48,669 nt of DNA from the NCBI RefSeq assembly GCF_001865245.1, contig NZ_MKXB01000097.1, forward strand, positions 1-48,669, written 5' to 3'. Numbering within the stretch: the stretch's first letter is position 1; every line of letters begins with the position of its first letter. This stretch comes from Streptomyces sp. CC53 (GTDB lineage Bacteria; Actinomycetota; Actinomycetes; Streptomycetales; Streptomycetaceae). The position numbers and the translations under genes are program-made. Of the stretch, positions 7,269 to 14,677 are shown one piece after another. Under the pieces are notes generated by a model. That model ran no database searches. It was given only the letters and a program-made list of their open reading frames with translations, and was not told the DNA's origin.

Positions 7269-8246
7269 TCACGCGCGGACCGCGTCGGCGTACTGCGCTT
7301 CCAGGTCGGCGCGGCCCTCGGGGTCGTCGTCCTGGAGGTCGTGGTCGTCGGCCTCCTGGTCGACGCCGTCACCGTCGCCGTGGACGGTGCAGACGATGTC
7401 CGGGTCGTTGTCCATGGCGCCGGTCAGCGCCCGGAACAGGCAGCTGACGCTGTAGGCCGGCGCCCACGCCTGCCCGTCGCACTCCGGGTCGAAGGGGCAC
7501 GGCAGCAGCACGTCGAAGCCGAAGTCGCCCTCGCCGTCGACGTCCTCGCGCAGCGCGAGGGTGAGGTACTGCTGACCGAGGCGGATCTCCGCGACGCGGT
7601 CCCGGCCGGTCACCAGGTCCGAGCCCGGCCGCCACCGCCACAGCGGCAGGATCTCCGGGCCGAAGAAGCGGCGGGCCAGCCACAGGTCGCCCAGGCCCTC
7701 GCTGCCGTCGCGCCCGAGGTCGGCCTCCCTCACCTGCGAGAGCCGCTCCAGGAACGGCTCCAGCCGGTACAGGGCGTCGGCGAAGACCACCGTGTTGAAG
7801 CCTTCGGCCGCGAGCCGCTGATGCGAAGCGACCATGGCCTGATGCTGGGCGCGGACGACGTCCTCGGGCACGCGCCGGTTGGCCGGCCGCGGGCCCTGGC
7901 GCTCCAGGCAGACCGGCAGCGGCGTGGCGACCATGACCGCGACGGTCGGCATGCCGTGCCGCTTGGCGGCCATCACCAGCTCCACCCGCACGCTCTGTTC
8001 GACGTTGGTGGCGTCGATGACCGTGTTGAGCTTGCGGGCCATCCGGCGCTCCAGGATCAGCTTGAGGACGTCGGCGGCGTCGCCGGTGGCGCCGGGGTCG
8101 TCGCTGACCGTGCCGCGCAGGGCGTCGAGGGAGAGGACCTGGGACGCCGGCCAGGTGCGGGCCAGCGTGGACTTGCCCGAGCCGGAGGCCCCGATCAACA
8201 CCACGAGCCCGTTCTCGGGCAGGTCCGGGTACAGCACCGAGGTCAT
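7269..8246 (-). CDS. P-loop kinase of the polynucleotide-kinase/predicted-kinase type
   Basis: A 325-residue protein with Walker A GASGSGKST at residues 19-27 after a hydrophobic strand (LVVLI). A switch-like region (VIDATNVEQSVRVELV) and a lid-type arginine region (ERQGPRPANRRVPEDVVRAQ) follow the pattern of T4 Pnk-type kinase domains. The C-terminal half (FFGPEILPLWRWRPGSDLVT onward) is not recognised and ends in an acidic tail rich in D and E. Substrate unknown; 5' phosphorylation of nucleic acid or a nucleoside is possible. The ATG overlaps the stop of the upstream gene (ATGA), and AAGGAGAT precedes it. Confidence 0.75.
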   Translation of the reverse strand: MTSVLYPDLPENGLVVLIGASGSGKSTLARTWPASQVLSLDALRGTVSDDPGATGDAADVLKLILERRMARKLNTVIDATNVEQSVRVELVMAAKRHGMPTVAVMVATPLPVCLERQGPRPANRRVPEDVVRAQHQAMVASHQRLAAEGFNTVVFADALYRLEPFLERLSQVREADLGRDGSEGLGDLWLARRFFGPEILPLWRWRPGSDLVTGRDRVAEIRLGQQYLTLALREDVDGEGDFGFDVLLPCPFDPECDGQAWAPAYSVSCLFRALTGAMDNDPDIVCTVHGDGDGVDQEADDHDLQDDDPEGRADLEAQYADAVRA

Positions 8247-8587
8247 ACGAGATCTCCTTGCGGGTGAAGGGAGCGGGCTGCCCAGTTCAGGCGCTGCCCG
8301 GCGTGGTCGGTGATCAGGGCGGCGGCCTCGTGCAGGGGGCAGGAGGCGTCACCGTCGCGGTCGGGCTCGATCTGCTCCGCCCTCCGGGCGGCGGCGCTGA
8401 CCAGTTGCGCGAGGGCGGGGAAGAGGCCGCCGGGGTGGTCGATGTCCTCCTGGAGCTCGCGCAGGATCGCGGCGAGCTCGGGGGCGTCGACGTCGTCGGC
8501 GGTCAGGTCGTCCTCGATCTGCTGGAGGGCGAGCTGGGCGATGCCGAGCGAGGCACGCACCCGGTCCAGGCGCGTGCGGCTGGTCAT
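8243..8587 (-). CDS. small helical hypothetical, 114 aa
   Basis: Unrecognised. MTSRTRLDRVRASLGIAQLA begins an almost wholly alpha-helical acidic protein, with a CPLHEAAALITDHAGQRLNW segment near the C terminus. Both ends overlap neighbours by ATGA, so it is translationally coupled between the DUF3307-like membrane protein and the kinase. Confidence 0.6.
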   Translation of the reverse strand: MTSRTRLDRVRASLGIAQLALQQIEDDLTADDVDAPELAAILRELQEDIDHPGGLFPALAQLVSAAARRAEQIEPDRDGDASCPLHEAAALITDHAGQRLNWAARSLHPQGDLV

Positions 8588-9093
8588 CGGGTGGTCGCCT
8601 TGGTGGTGGCGGCCACGGCCGCGACCGTCTCCCAGCCGTGGTGCCAGGCGGAGTCGAGGTGGAAGGCGCCGTTCATGCCGAAGTCGGCGAGCTTGTAGAA
8701 GCCGCCCTTGCCGGTCTTGGTGGCGATCTTCTCCAGCAAACCCTTGCCCGGGACGCGTCGGTCCGCGGCGTAGTGGGTCGTGAAGGAGATGGCGAGCGCG
8801 GCCGCGGCGGCGGCCGGGTGGACCTTGATGCCGAGCGCGCGGGCGCCGACCCCGGCGACGATCGCCTGCGTGGCCGTGTAGGTCAGGACATGCTTGAGGC
8901 ACGCCTTTCGCCCGTCGGCCGTGCCGTGGGTCGTCTTCTCCTTCGTGGCCGGGTCCTCGTAGGTGACCGGGTGGTCGTCGGAGGCGCCCTTCACCCGGGC
9001 ACAGAAGTCGTCCTGGACCCAAAAATCGCCGACGGCACTGGCGGCGCGGGTCAGTCCGAGCAGGGCGGCGAAGACTGCGGGGCGATGCGTCAT
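8584..9093 (-). CDS. membrane protein, possibly DUF3307-like, 169 aa
   Basis: Hydrophobic stretches include the N-terminal PAVFAALLGLTRAASAVGDF and the centre ATQAIVAGVGARALGIKVHP, AAAAAALAISFTTHYAADRR. The closing motif, HLDSAWHHGWETVAAV, recalls the D-x-x-x-H ending of DUF3307 membrane proteins on phages and plasmids. That match is weak. The start is preceded by GGAG, and the gene is coupled by ATGA to the next. Confidence 0.55.
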   Translation of the reverse strand: MTHRPAVFAALLGLTRAASAVGDFWVQDDFCARVKGASDDHPVTYEDPATKEKTTHGTADGRKACLKHVLTYTATQAIVAGVGARALGIKVHPAAAAAALAISFTTHYAADRRVPGKGLLEKIATKTGKGGFYKLADFGMNGAFHLDSAWHHGWETVAAVAATTKATTR

Positions 9094-9175
9094 GCTGGGG
9101 TTCTCCTGATCTCGAAACGGTGAGGTAGCGGGCGGCCGGCCTTTTGCCGGTGCTGCGGCCGCCCGGTGGTACGGG

Positions 9176-9206
9176 CCCCGTCCCGGCCTGTGCGGTCGGG
9201 ACGGGG
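9176..9206 (-). terminator. terminator hairpin
   Basis: Perfect 10-base arms CCCCGTCCCG and CGGGACGGGG around an 11-base loop, six bases past the stop of the RRQRL-type gene, minus direction. Confidence 0.7.
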
Positions 9207-9211
9207 CTGGC

Positions 9212-9676
9212 TCACGCGGCCAGCCGGTGAACGGCCGGGGCCGGGAGCGTCATGAGGCTGCTGGGGTCCGCGGGCGTGCCGTCGAAGCACTCCAGGCAGC
9301 AGCCCAGCTTCTTGGAGAGGCAGATGTAGAACCGCCTCCTGCACTGGCCACAGGTCTGCCGCGCTGCCATCGCCCGGTCCAGGGCCCACTCCTGAGCGAG
9401 CGTCGGCACCCGCTTGGGCACCGCCAGGTCGACACGGAGCAGGTAGCCGCGGGTGGGGTGACGGCAGGACCACTGCGGGCGGGTCGCGCACAGCTTGCAC
9501 CGCAGGATCGCGACCGGCCCCTGGTTGCCGCCGGGGCTCAGGCCCATGTTCCGTAACTGCCGCCTGGTCACGAGCCCTTCGGGCACCGTGCTGCGGTCGT
9601 ACTCGGGCAGCGTCGCGTTCTCGCGCGGCACCCGGGTCACCTCGCGGCGGCGGCGCTTCTTCCGGGGGCGGGGCAT
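9212..9676 (-). CDS. RRQRL-motif zinc-binding protein, 154 aa
   Basis: Matches the small Streptomyces family carrying an RRQ(L/R)-x4-GL-x-PGG signature: here TRRQLRNMGLSPGGNQGPVA, followed by LLRVDLAVPKR and a cysteine cluster. Zinc-type cysteines are CKLC, TCGQC, and CCLEC near the C terminus. The N terminus is very basic (PRPRKKRRRRE), compatible with nucleic-acid binding. Such proteins recur on actinomycete mobile elements and their role is unknown. The ATG at 9676 is preferred over the adjacent GTG because of spacing to GGAG. Confidence 0.7.
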   Translation of the reverse strand: MPRPRKKRRRREVTRVPRENATLPEYDRSTVPEGLVTRRQLRNMGLSPGGNQGPVAILRCKLCATRPQWSCRHPTRGYLLRVDLAVPKRVPTLAQEWALDRAMAARQTCGQCRRRFYICLSKKLGCCLECFDGTPADPSSLMTLPAPAVHRLAA

Positions 9677-9931
9677 CACCTGCTCCAGGCGCCGGGGAGA
9701 CGGTCGGGGCGGTGCGGGTAGCGGGGGCCGGGACGCTGCGGGCGGGGCCGGCCGATCCGGCGGCGCGGGCGGGGGATGAGCACGAGCGGTTCCTCCAACG
9801 GGTCGGTGGACAGCGCTGCGCCCCGCCGACGTCGTGCTGGTGTCGGCGGGGCGCTACGTGCGGCCGGGCGGCCTGTCCGGTCCTCGCCGGCCCCGAGTGC
9901 GGGGGCGGCGAGGGCCAGGCAGGGCGTCAGG

Positions 9932-10183
9932 TCAGCGGGCGGTGCGGAAGCGGCGGGTGGCCCACGACCGCAGCCGGTCGAAGCGGGTGGGGTGGGTGTG
10001 CCGCCAGGCGGTGGGCCACACGTCCTGCTCGGTGGGGAAAGAGCGGGAGGCGCCGCACGTGCACGTCCACGCGTACGGCTCCGGGCGGGTGTCGTCGCGG
10101 GTCGCGGTGACCGTGGCCTTGGTGCCGTCGTGGCTCCCGTGGAAGGTGCCGACCCAGAACTCCGTCTCCAGCTGCGGCTTCAT
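9932..10183 (-). CDS. small hypothetical with CxC, 83 aa
   Basis: Unrecognised. MKPQLETEFWVGTFHGSHDG leads to a strand-rich region with WTCTCGASRSF and an arginine-rich C terminus. AAGGGAAC precedes the ATG at suitable spacing. The 255 bases downstream (9677-9931) hold no gene that I can support. Confidence 0.55.
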   Translation of the reverse strand: MKPQLETEFWVGTFHGSHDGTKATVTATRDDTRPEPYAWTCTCGASRSFPTEQDVWPTAWRHTHPTRFDRLRSWATRRFRTAR

Positions 10184-10228
10184 CAGGTTCCCTTCAGTGC
10201 TCGGTGGTGGTGTCGGACGGTGCGGAGG

Positions 10229-11044
10229 TCAGCGCTGGAGCGGGTGGACGTTGTCGGGCTCGTCGTCCAGGTCGTCGTGGCCGGGCGCGGGCTGCGACGG
10301 GAAGTGGAACGCGGGATAGACGTTGACCTGCGGCGCAGCGGGGGCGAAGTTGTTGATGACCGGGCGCAGGCTCAGGCCGCGCAGGGCGAAGATGCTGGCG
10401 AGGGCCCACGCGAGGGCGGCGATGCCGACGGCGAGGGTGCGGTTGCCGTCGGGCGTGGCGGACCACACCACGGCGACGGTGGCCAGGCCCCACCCGGTCC
10501 ACAGGATGCGCGCGCCGGCGCTGCCGATGAATCCGCCGACCAGGCCGATCAGCCCGGCGAACTGCCAGAAGGCGTAGACGGCGGAGCTGGGGACGGGCAG
10601 GCCGGTGCTGTGCTGCCCGATGTAGGAGCGGATCGGGTTGTCGATCACGCCCCACAGGCCGCTGGTGGTGTCGATTCCGGGTGCCTCGGTCACCGTGCGG
10701 GTGGCGGCCAGGCGGTGGAGCACGGCGTTGACGATGTCGCTGGCGGTGTCGAGCAGGATGACGACGGCGCAGACGCCGGTGAGGCTGAGGACGGCCTTGA
10801 TCCAGTTGGCCATCTCGTGCCAGCCCAGCTGCCGGGCCTGGAACAGCTCCTCCCACCGCTCGTACAGGAAGCCACCCTGCTTCCAGGACGCGTTCCATGC
10901 CTCGCGCAGCCCGGCGAAGCGCTTCGGGCGGGGCCAGTCCTTCGCGTCGGGCGGCGGGGGCGTCTGGTTGAACAGGTCGAAGAAGTTCGGGTTGTGCTGA
11001 CCGTTGATGGGCTGGCCGTTGACGGGCTTGTCGTCGGACTGCAT
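10229..11044 (-). CDS. integral membrane protein, about four segments, 271 aa
   Basis: A proline-rich cytosolic N terminus (residues 1-75) is followed by hydrophobic helices: WIKAVLSLTGVCAVVILLDT, AVYAFWQFAGLIGLVGGFIG, TGWGLATVAVVW and LAVGIAALAWALASIFALRG. The tail is acidic and proline-rich. No family recognised. Its place beside the TraB-like translocase suggests a part of the plasmid transfer or spread apparatus (inference). Confidence 0.7.
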   Translation of the reverse strand: MQSDDKPVNGQPINGQHNPNFFDLFNQTPPPPDAKDWPRPKRFAGLREAWNASWKQGGFLYERWEELFQARQLGWHEMANWIKAVLSLTGVCAVVILLDTASDIVNAVLHRLAATRTVTEAPGIDTTSGLWGVIDNPIRSYIGQHSTGLPVPSSAVYAFWQFAGLIGLVGGFIGSAGARILWTGWGLATVAVVWSATPDGNRTLAVGIAALAWALASIFALRGLSLRPVINNFAPAAPQVNVYPAFHFPSQPAPGHDDLDDEPDNVHPLQR

Positions 11045-11111
11045 GGCAGGGCGTCTCCCTCGCTCGGGCGGGTGTGGTGGGCGGTGGTGCGCAGGCCGGA
11101 CGGCCTGGCCC

Positions 11112-11138
11112 GCACCCGACCGCGAAGGGTTCGGGTGC
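11112..11138 (-). terminator. terminator hairpin
   Basis: Perfect 8-base arms GCACCCGA/TCGGGTGC, 11-base loop, just after the stop of the DUF6197 gene. Confidence 0.6.
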
Positions 11139-11160
11139 GAGGCAGGTGGCCCGGAGCGGT

Positions 11161-11706
11161 TCAGAGGCCGCGGGCGTCGGCGAGGCCGGCGGCCTGGTCG
11201 ACCATGCGGAGCGGGGTCCGGGCCGATCCGTGCGCGTCGTTGAAGGACGGCACGGAGTCGACGTCGTCGCCGAACTTGCGGCGGATCGCGTCCAGGAGCA
11301 CGGCGGCCGCGTCGGATTCCAGGCCGCTGTCGCCGCGCGCCTCGGCTCGGATGGCTCCGAGCATGCAGCGGGCGCCGTCCTCGTCGACCAGGACGTCCTT
11401 GCACCAGCCGCCGGTGAGCAGCCGGTGGTGGGCGCGCTGCAGAAGGGCCGCGACCGGGGTCGGGTAGGACTCCGGCGGCGGCTGGAGCGTCGGGGTCAGC
11501 GGAACGGTGACGACGTCGGCCAGGTCCACGGGCTCGGTCTCGATGTGCGCCGTGTTGACCTCGTAGGCGACCTTCGCTTCGTCCAGCCTGACGCTCATCG
11601 CCGCGTTGATGAACGTCAGGCGTTCCTCGAGGGACAGTGCCGTCGGCGGCGTAGGCGGTGCGGTGGTCGGGGTGGCCTGGTCTATGGCGGGACGGGTTGG
11701 AGGCAT
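11161..11706 (-). CDS. DUF6197-like protein, 181 aa
   Basis: The N-terminal 60 residues are proline/threonine-rich, followed by a helix LEERLTFINAAMSVRLDEAK. The C-terminal half has VAALLQRAHHRLLTGGWCKD and EDGARCMLGAIRAEA. This pattern of a helix, GWC, then D-x2-GA-x-C-x2-GAI is seen in DUF6197 proteins of actinomycete phages and plasmids. Function unknown. AGGGAG precedes the ATG. Confidence 0.65.
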   Translation of the reverse strand: MPPTRPAIDQATPTTAPPTPPTALSLEERLTFINAAMSVRLDEAKVAYEVNTAHIETEPVDLADVVTVPLTPTLQPPPESYPTPVAALLQRAHHRLLTGGWCKDVLVDEDGARCMLGAIRAEARGDSGLESDAAAVLLDAIRRKFGDDVDSVPSFNDAHGSARTPLRMVDQAAGLADARGL

Positions 11707-11720
11707 CGGGGCTCCCTGGA

Positions 11721-11759
11721 GACGTCGAAGGCGCGGGGCGGGGTGGCGCCTTCGACGTC
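11721..11759 (-). terminator. terminator hairpin
   Basis: Perfect 14-base arms GACGTCGAAGGCGC and GCGCCTTCGACGTC with an 11-base loop, downstream of the 62-residue membrane gene. Confidence 0.75.
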
Positions 11760-11775
11760 GGCGGCCGGGGCGGTT

Positions 11776-11964
11776 TCAGATGCTGGAGATCCAGCCGGTG
11801 ACGGTGCCGATCGCGGTGCTGATGAACGGTGCGGCGCCGGTGGAGGCGAGGAAGAAGCCGAACAGGCCGCAGAGCAGAGCGTGTCCGAGGCGTACGGAGC
11901 CGCCCCGGATGAGGACGAAGACGACGATGCCGAGCAGGACGACGGCGGAGATCGATACGGCCAC
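11776..11964 (-). CDS. small two-helix membrane protein, 62 aa
   Basis: GTG start at 11964, with AAGGA about a dozen bases upstream. Two transmembrane helices: VSISAVVLLGIVVFVLIRGG and ALLCGLFGFFLASTGAAPFI. It resembles in style the tiny Spd-type membrane proteins encoded beside tra genes on Streptomyces plasmids, but I cannot assign it to one. Confidence 0.65.
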   Translation of the reverse strand: MAVSISAVVLLGIVVFVLIRGGSVRLGHALLCGLFGFFLASTGAAPFISTAIGTVTGWISSI

Positions 11965-11989
11965 GGGCGATGTGTCCTTCCAGGTGTGA

Positions 11990-12019
11990 GCAGGGCCCGC
12001 CGGTGCGGCCGGGCCCTGC
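11990..12019 (-). terminator. terminator hairpin after the translocase gene
   Basis: Perfect 10-base arms GCAGGGCCCG/CGGGCCCTGC around a 10-base loop, 24 bases past the traB stop. Confidence 0.7.
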
Positions 12020-12042
12020 GGAGTTGGGGGGTGTGGGGCGGG

Positions 12043-14160
12043 TCAGACGCCGGAGAGGTTCTTGATGGCCTCCAGCGCCTGGCGGGGGGAGGTGACCGCG
12101 TCGCGGCGCGCGGCGGACTTCCCGCCGCCACGGCGCGGGCCGCCGCCGCCCTTCTTGGGGGCACCGTCGTCCTCGCCGTCCTCGCCGTCGTCCGGCTTGT
12201 CGCCGAACTCGCCGGGCCGGGGCGGCTCGGTCCAGTCGAACCACAGGTCCCGCGCTTCGAGCTCGCGGATCTCGTAGTCGGTCAGGGTGGCGATGACGTC
12301 GGGGAAGTAGTCGTCGAGGCTCTTCTTGAAGTCCATGAGCAAGGTACGCAGGACCTCGGGCTGCTTGGCTTCGACGATCCAGCCGGCGCCGCCAGTGTTG
12401 GAGTTGGCGGGCGGCTCAGGCTCGCCGCGCATCACCCGCTCGATCCGGCCCGCCTCCTCGGGGGAGAAGGAGCGGGGGAGGGGGTCGGGGGTGTTCTCGG
12501 ACGGGATCCCGAGGGCCTTGAACATCGCGCCGACCTTGCCGGGGGCGACCTTCAGGACGACCGGGATGCAGTTCTCGCGCAGGTTCTCGCACAGCAGCTG
12601 GGTGAACCCGTCCTGCACGTAGATGGACTGGCCGGCCACCTTGATGCCGATGCCGTACTTGCGGCCCTTGACCGACACCTTCTCGGCAAGGTCCATGATC
12701 TCCGCTCCGTAGTCGCCGTGGCGGGCGGCGGAGAGGAACTCATCGAGGTAGGCGGACAGCATCCGGTAGGGGCAGCCCGGCAGGTTCGGGTCCCAGTCGT
12801 AGACGCGTCCGTCCTCCCACGGCATCTCGCCGCGGATCTCCATCAGCGCGTCCAGGGCCCGCAGGAGCCGGATCATGTAGAGCGCGCCGACGCCGTAGCG
12901 GTCGGCGTACTCGCCCAGCTTGGCGGCCTTCTCGTCAGGGGCTTCCGCCGCCAGCCACACCACGGCGCCGAACAGGGCGTCGGCCGCGACGTGCAGGCCC
13001 ATCAGCTGGGTCTTGCCGCCGCCGGACGGGGCGACGAACAGGCCGTGCGCTGCGCCGCGGTCGGTGTAGACGCGGTTGCGGGCGGGCTGGCCGTTGCCGA
13101 GGAAGCCGGTCACCCACCGGCCGTCCTTGTCCGGAGTGAGCAGCTCGCGGGTGGCGGGGAAGATCTGCGCCAGCGGGCTGGAGTCCCACAGGGAGACCAG
13201 GATCTGGTTGCCGTCGATGGTGACGAACAGCCGGCCTTCGTCGTACTTGGTCTTCAGCGCGGCCGCCAGGGCGTGCTGGTTGACGCGCGGCTCGCCCGCC
13301 TCGTCGGGGACCTGGGCGATGTAGTGGGTGACCCGGCGGGCGTGGTCGCGGACCTCCTTGACGAACTCCGAGCCGGGCACCGGGCCGCTCGCGATCCGGT
13401 CGGCCCACCACTCGTGGGCGGTGGGGGTCTTGCGACGCCGGTCGTTCGCGTCGGGGGTGACGTGGACTTCCCGCCAGGCGGGGCCGCCCTCGCGCCCGGC
13501 CTGCCGGACGATCTCCTTGATGGTCACGTCGGTGACGTCGACGCCGAACGCGGCGGCGATGTCGTCCTCCTTGAGACCGGAGATGGCCCGTCCGGCCTCG
13601 GAGGCGCGCAGCAGCAGCGACAGGTCGTTGGGCATGCCGTCGTGCGGGGTCGCCTTGACCACGATGGTGCGGCCGGGCATGCCGCGGTTCTCCCACAGCC
13701 AGCGGACCTGCCGGGTGAAGGAGTCGGCGCCGTCGTTCGGCTGCGCCGGGGACGGCTCGGGCGCCGCGGGCTGGAGCTGCGGGGTGGAGGCCGGAGCGGC
13801 GAGCGCGGGCCGGTGGCCCCTGCGGGTGTGCCGGGAGAACGGCATCACGAGCAGGCCGGCTGCCGCCCACCCGGCCGCCAGGAGGGCGTCCAGGCAGTAG
13901 GGACCCCAGCCGATCGTGTTCCGGGCGGCGACGTCGATGGCGGCGGCGGCCACGAGCGGCGACCAGCGCAGGATCTTGCGGCCCGCGCCGGTCTCGTCGC
14001 TCTTGTAGGCGAGGAACCATCCGCCGAGGCCGGCGGCGCCCGCCAGCTGCACGACGGTGTTGACGGGGCTGTCGGGGTAGAGGTTCGGGGCCGCGGCGAG
14101 GACCGGGGCGGCCAGGGTGTAGAGGGTGCGCTCCAGGGCGACGCTGCGCGGCACGGACAC
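12043..14160 (-). CDS. traB: TraB-like FtsK/SpoIIIE-type DNA translocase
   Basis: A 705-residue ATPase. About four hydrophobic segments lie in residues 10-115 (for example LDALLAAGWAAAGLLVMPF), followed by a proline-rich linker. The motor has Walker A in LFVAPSGGGKTQLM near residue 380 and Walker B in MLSAYLDEFLSAA near residue 470. This is the architecture of membrane-anchored FtsK/TraB pumps that move double-stranded plasmid DNA between mycelial cells without a relaxase. The last 60 residues are acidic, then glycine/arginine-rich, with no obvious winged helix. A DNA-reading domain may therefore be supplied by another protein. Hairpins flank the gene on both sides, suggesting its own transcript or tight dosage control. 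No second translocase is visible in the window. Confidence 0.88.
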   Translation of the reverse strand: MSVPRSVALERTLYTLAAPVLAAAPNLYPDSPVNTVVQLAGAAGLGGWFLAYKSDETGAGRKILRWSPLVAAAAIDVAARNTIGWGPYCLDALLAAGWAAAGLLVMPFSRHTRRGHRPALAAPASTPQLQPAAPEPSPAQPNDGADSFTRQVRWLWENRGMPGRTIVVKATPHDGMPNDLSLLLRASEAGRAISGLKEDDIAAAFGVDVTDVTIKEIVRQAGREGGPAWREVHVTPDANDRRRKTPTAHEWWADRIASGPVPGSEFVKEVRDHARRVTHYIAQVPDEAGEPRVNQHALAAALKTKYDEGRLFVTIDGNQILVSLWDSSPLAQIFPATRELLTPDKDGRWVTGFLGNGQPARNRVYTDRGAAHGLFVAPSGGGKTQLMGLHVAADALFGAVVWLAAEAPDEKAAKLGEYADRYGVGALYMIRLLRALDALMEIRGEMPWEDGRVYDWDPNLPGCPYRMLSAYLDEFLSAARHGDYGAEIMDLAEKVSVKGRKYGIGIKVAGQSIYVQDGFTQLLCENLRENCIPVVLKVAPGKVGAMFKALGIPSENTPDPLPRSFSPEEAGRIERVMRGEPEPPANSNTGGAGWIVEAKQPEVLRTLLMDFKKSLDDYFPDVIATLTDYEIRELEARDLWFDWTEPPRPGEFGDKPDDGEDGEDDGAPKKGGGGPRRGGGKSAARRDAVTSPRQALEAIKNLSGV

Positions 14161-14184
14161 GGGGTGTTCCCTTCGGGAGTTGGC

Positions 14185-14220
14185 GATGGGCGGCCCGCCG
14201 TCGGTGGCGGGCCGCCCATC
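14185..14220 (-). terminator. terminator hairpin between the coiled-coil gene and traB
   Basis: Perfect 15-base arms beginning GATGGGCGGCCCGCC, 6-base loop, 24 bases past the stop at 14244 and 24 bases before the traB start. Confidence 0.75.
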
Positions 14221-14243
14221 AGGGGTTTCGGCGGTGTCGGGGG

Positions 14244-14660
14244 TCAGTGGGCGAAGAAGCCCGGCTTCGGGGTGCGCTCCCTGCGGCCGGAGCGGACGGT
14301 GTCCAGGCCCTCGTACAGCCGCGCGTGCGTACGCCGCGCGTCCGTGGCCAGGCCGGACACCTCCTGGGCCGTCTCGTGGAGCTTCTGGACCTCGGTGGCG
14401 GCGCCGCCCAGGGCGACGGCCACCTGGTTGGTCATCTCGATGAACTTGCGGTCGAGTTCGGCGTTGGCGATGTCGACGGCCAGGCCCTCCGTGCGCTGGG
14501 CGTTCTGCCGCATGCGGCGCAGCAGCTGCTCCAGCTCGCTGCCGGCCAGGTCCATCGCGGTGCCCAGCGTCTTGAGCTTCTGCTGGACGGCCTTGTAGCG
14601 GTTGTCGCCGTCGGTCGTGGCGGCAGCGCCGCCGCCGGTGGTGGGCGCGAGGTCGCTCAC
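14244..14660 (-). CDS. coiled-coil transfer-region protein, 138 aa
   Basis: Soluble and almost entirely helical: RYKAVQQKLKTLGTAMDLAG, ELEQLLRRMRQNAQRTEGLA and EVQKLHETAQEVSGLATDAR form heptad-like stretches. The ends are disordered (glycine/alanine/threonine at the N terminus, basic at the C terminus). It lies directly upstream of the translocase gene, so it may be a partner of that protein. Family not recognised. Confidence 0.65.
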   Translation of the reverse strand: MSDLAPTTGGGAAATTDGDNRYKAVQQKLKTLGTAMDLAGSELEQLLRRMRQNAQRTEGLAVDIANAELDRKFIEMTNQVAVALGGAATEVQKLHETAQEVSGLATDARRTHARLYEGLDTVRSGRRERTPKPGFFAH

Positions 14661-14677
14661 GGCGGATCCCCTTTCTC

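Noticed and set aside
11074..14598. A 1174-codon open frame on the plus strand
   Set aside because: It is antisense to the traB-like gene and the coiled-coil gene, has valine/glycine/aspartate-rich mirror composition and no ribosome site; a GC-rich shadow.
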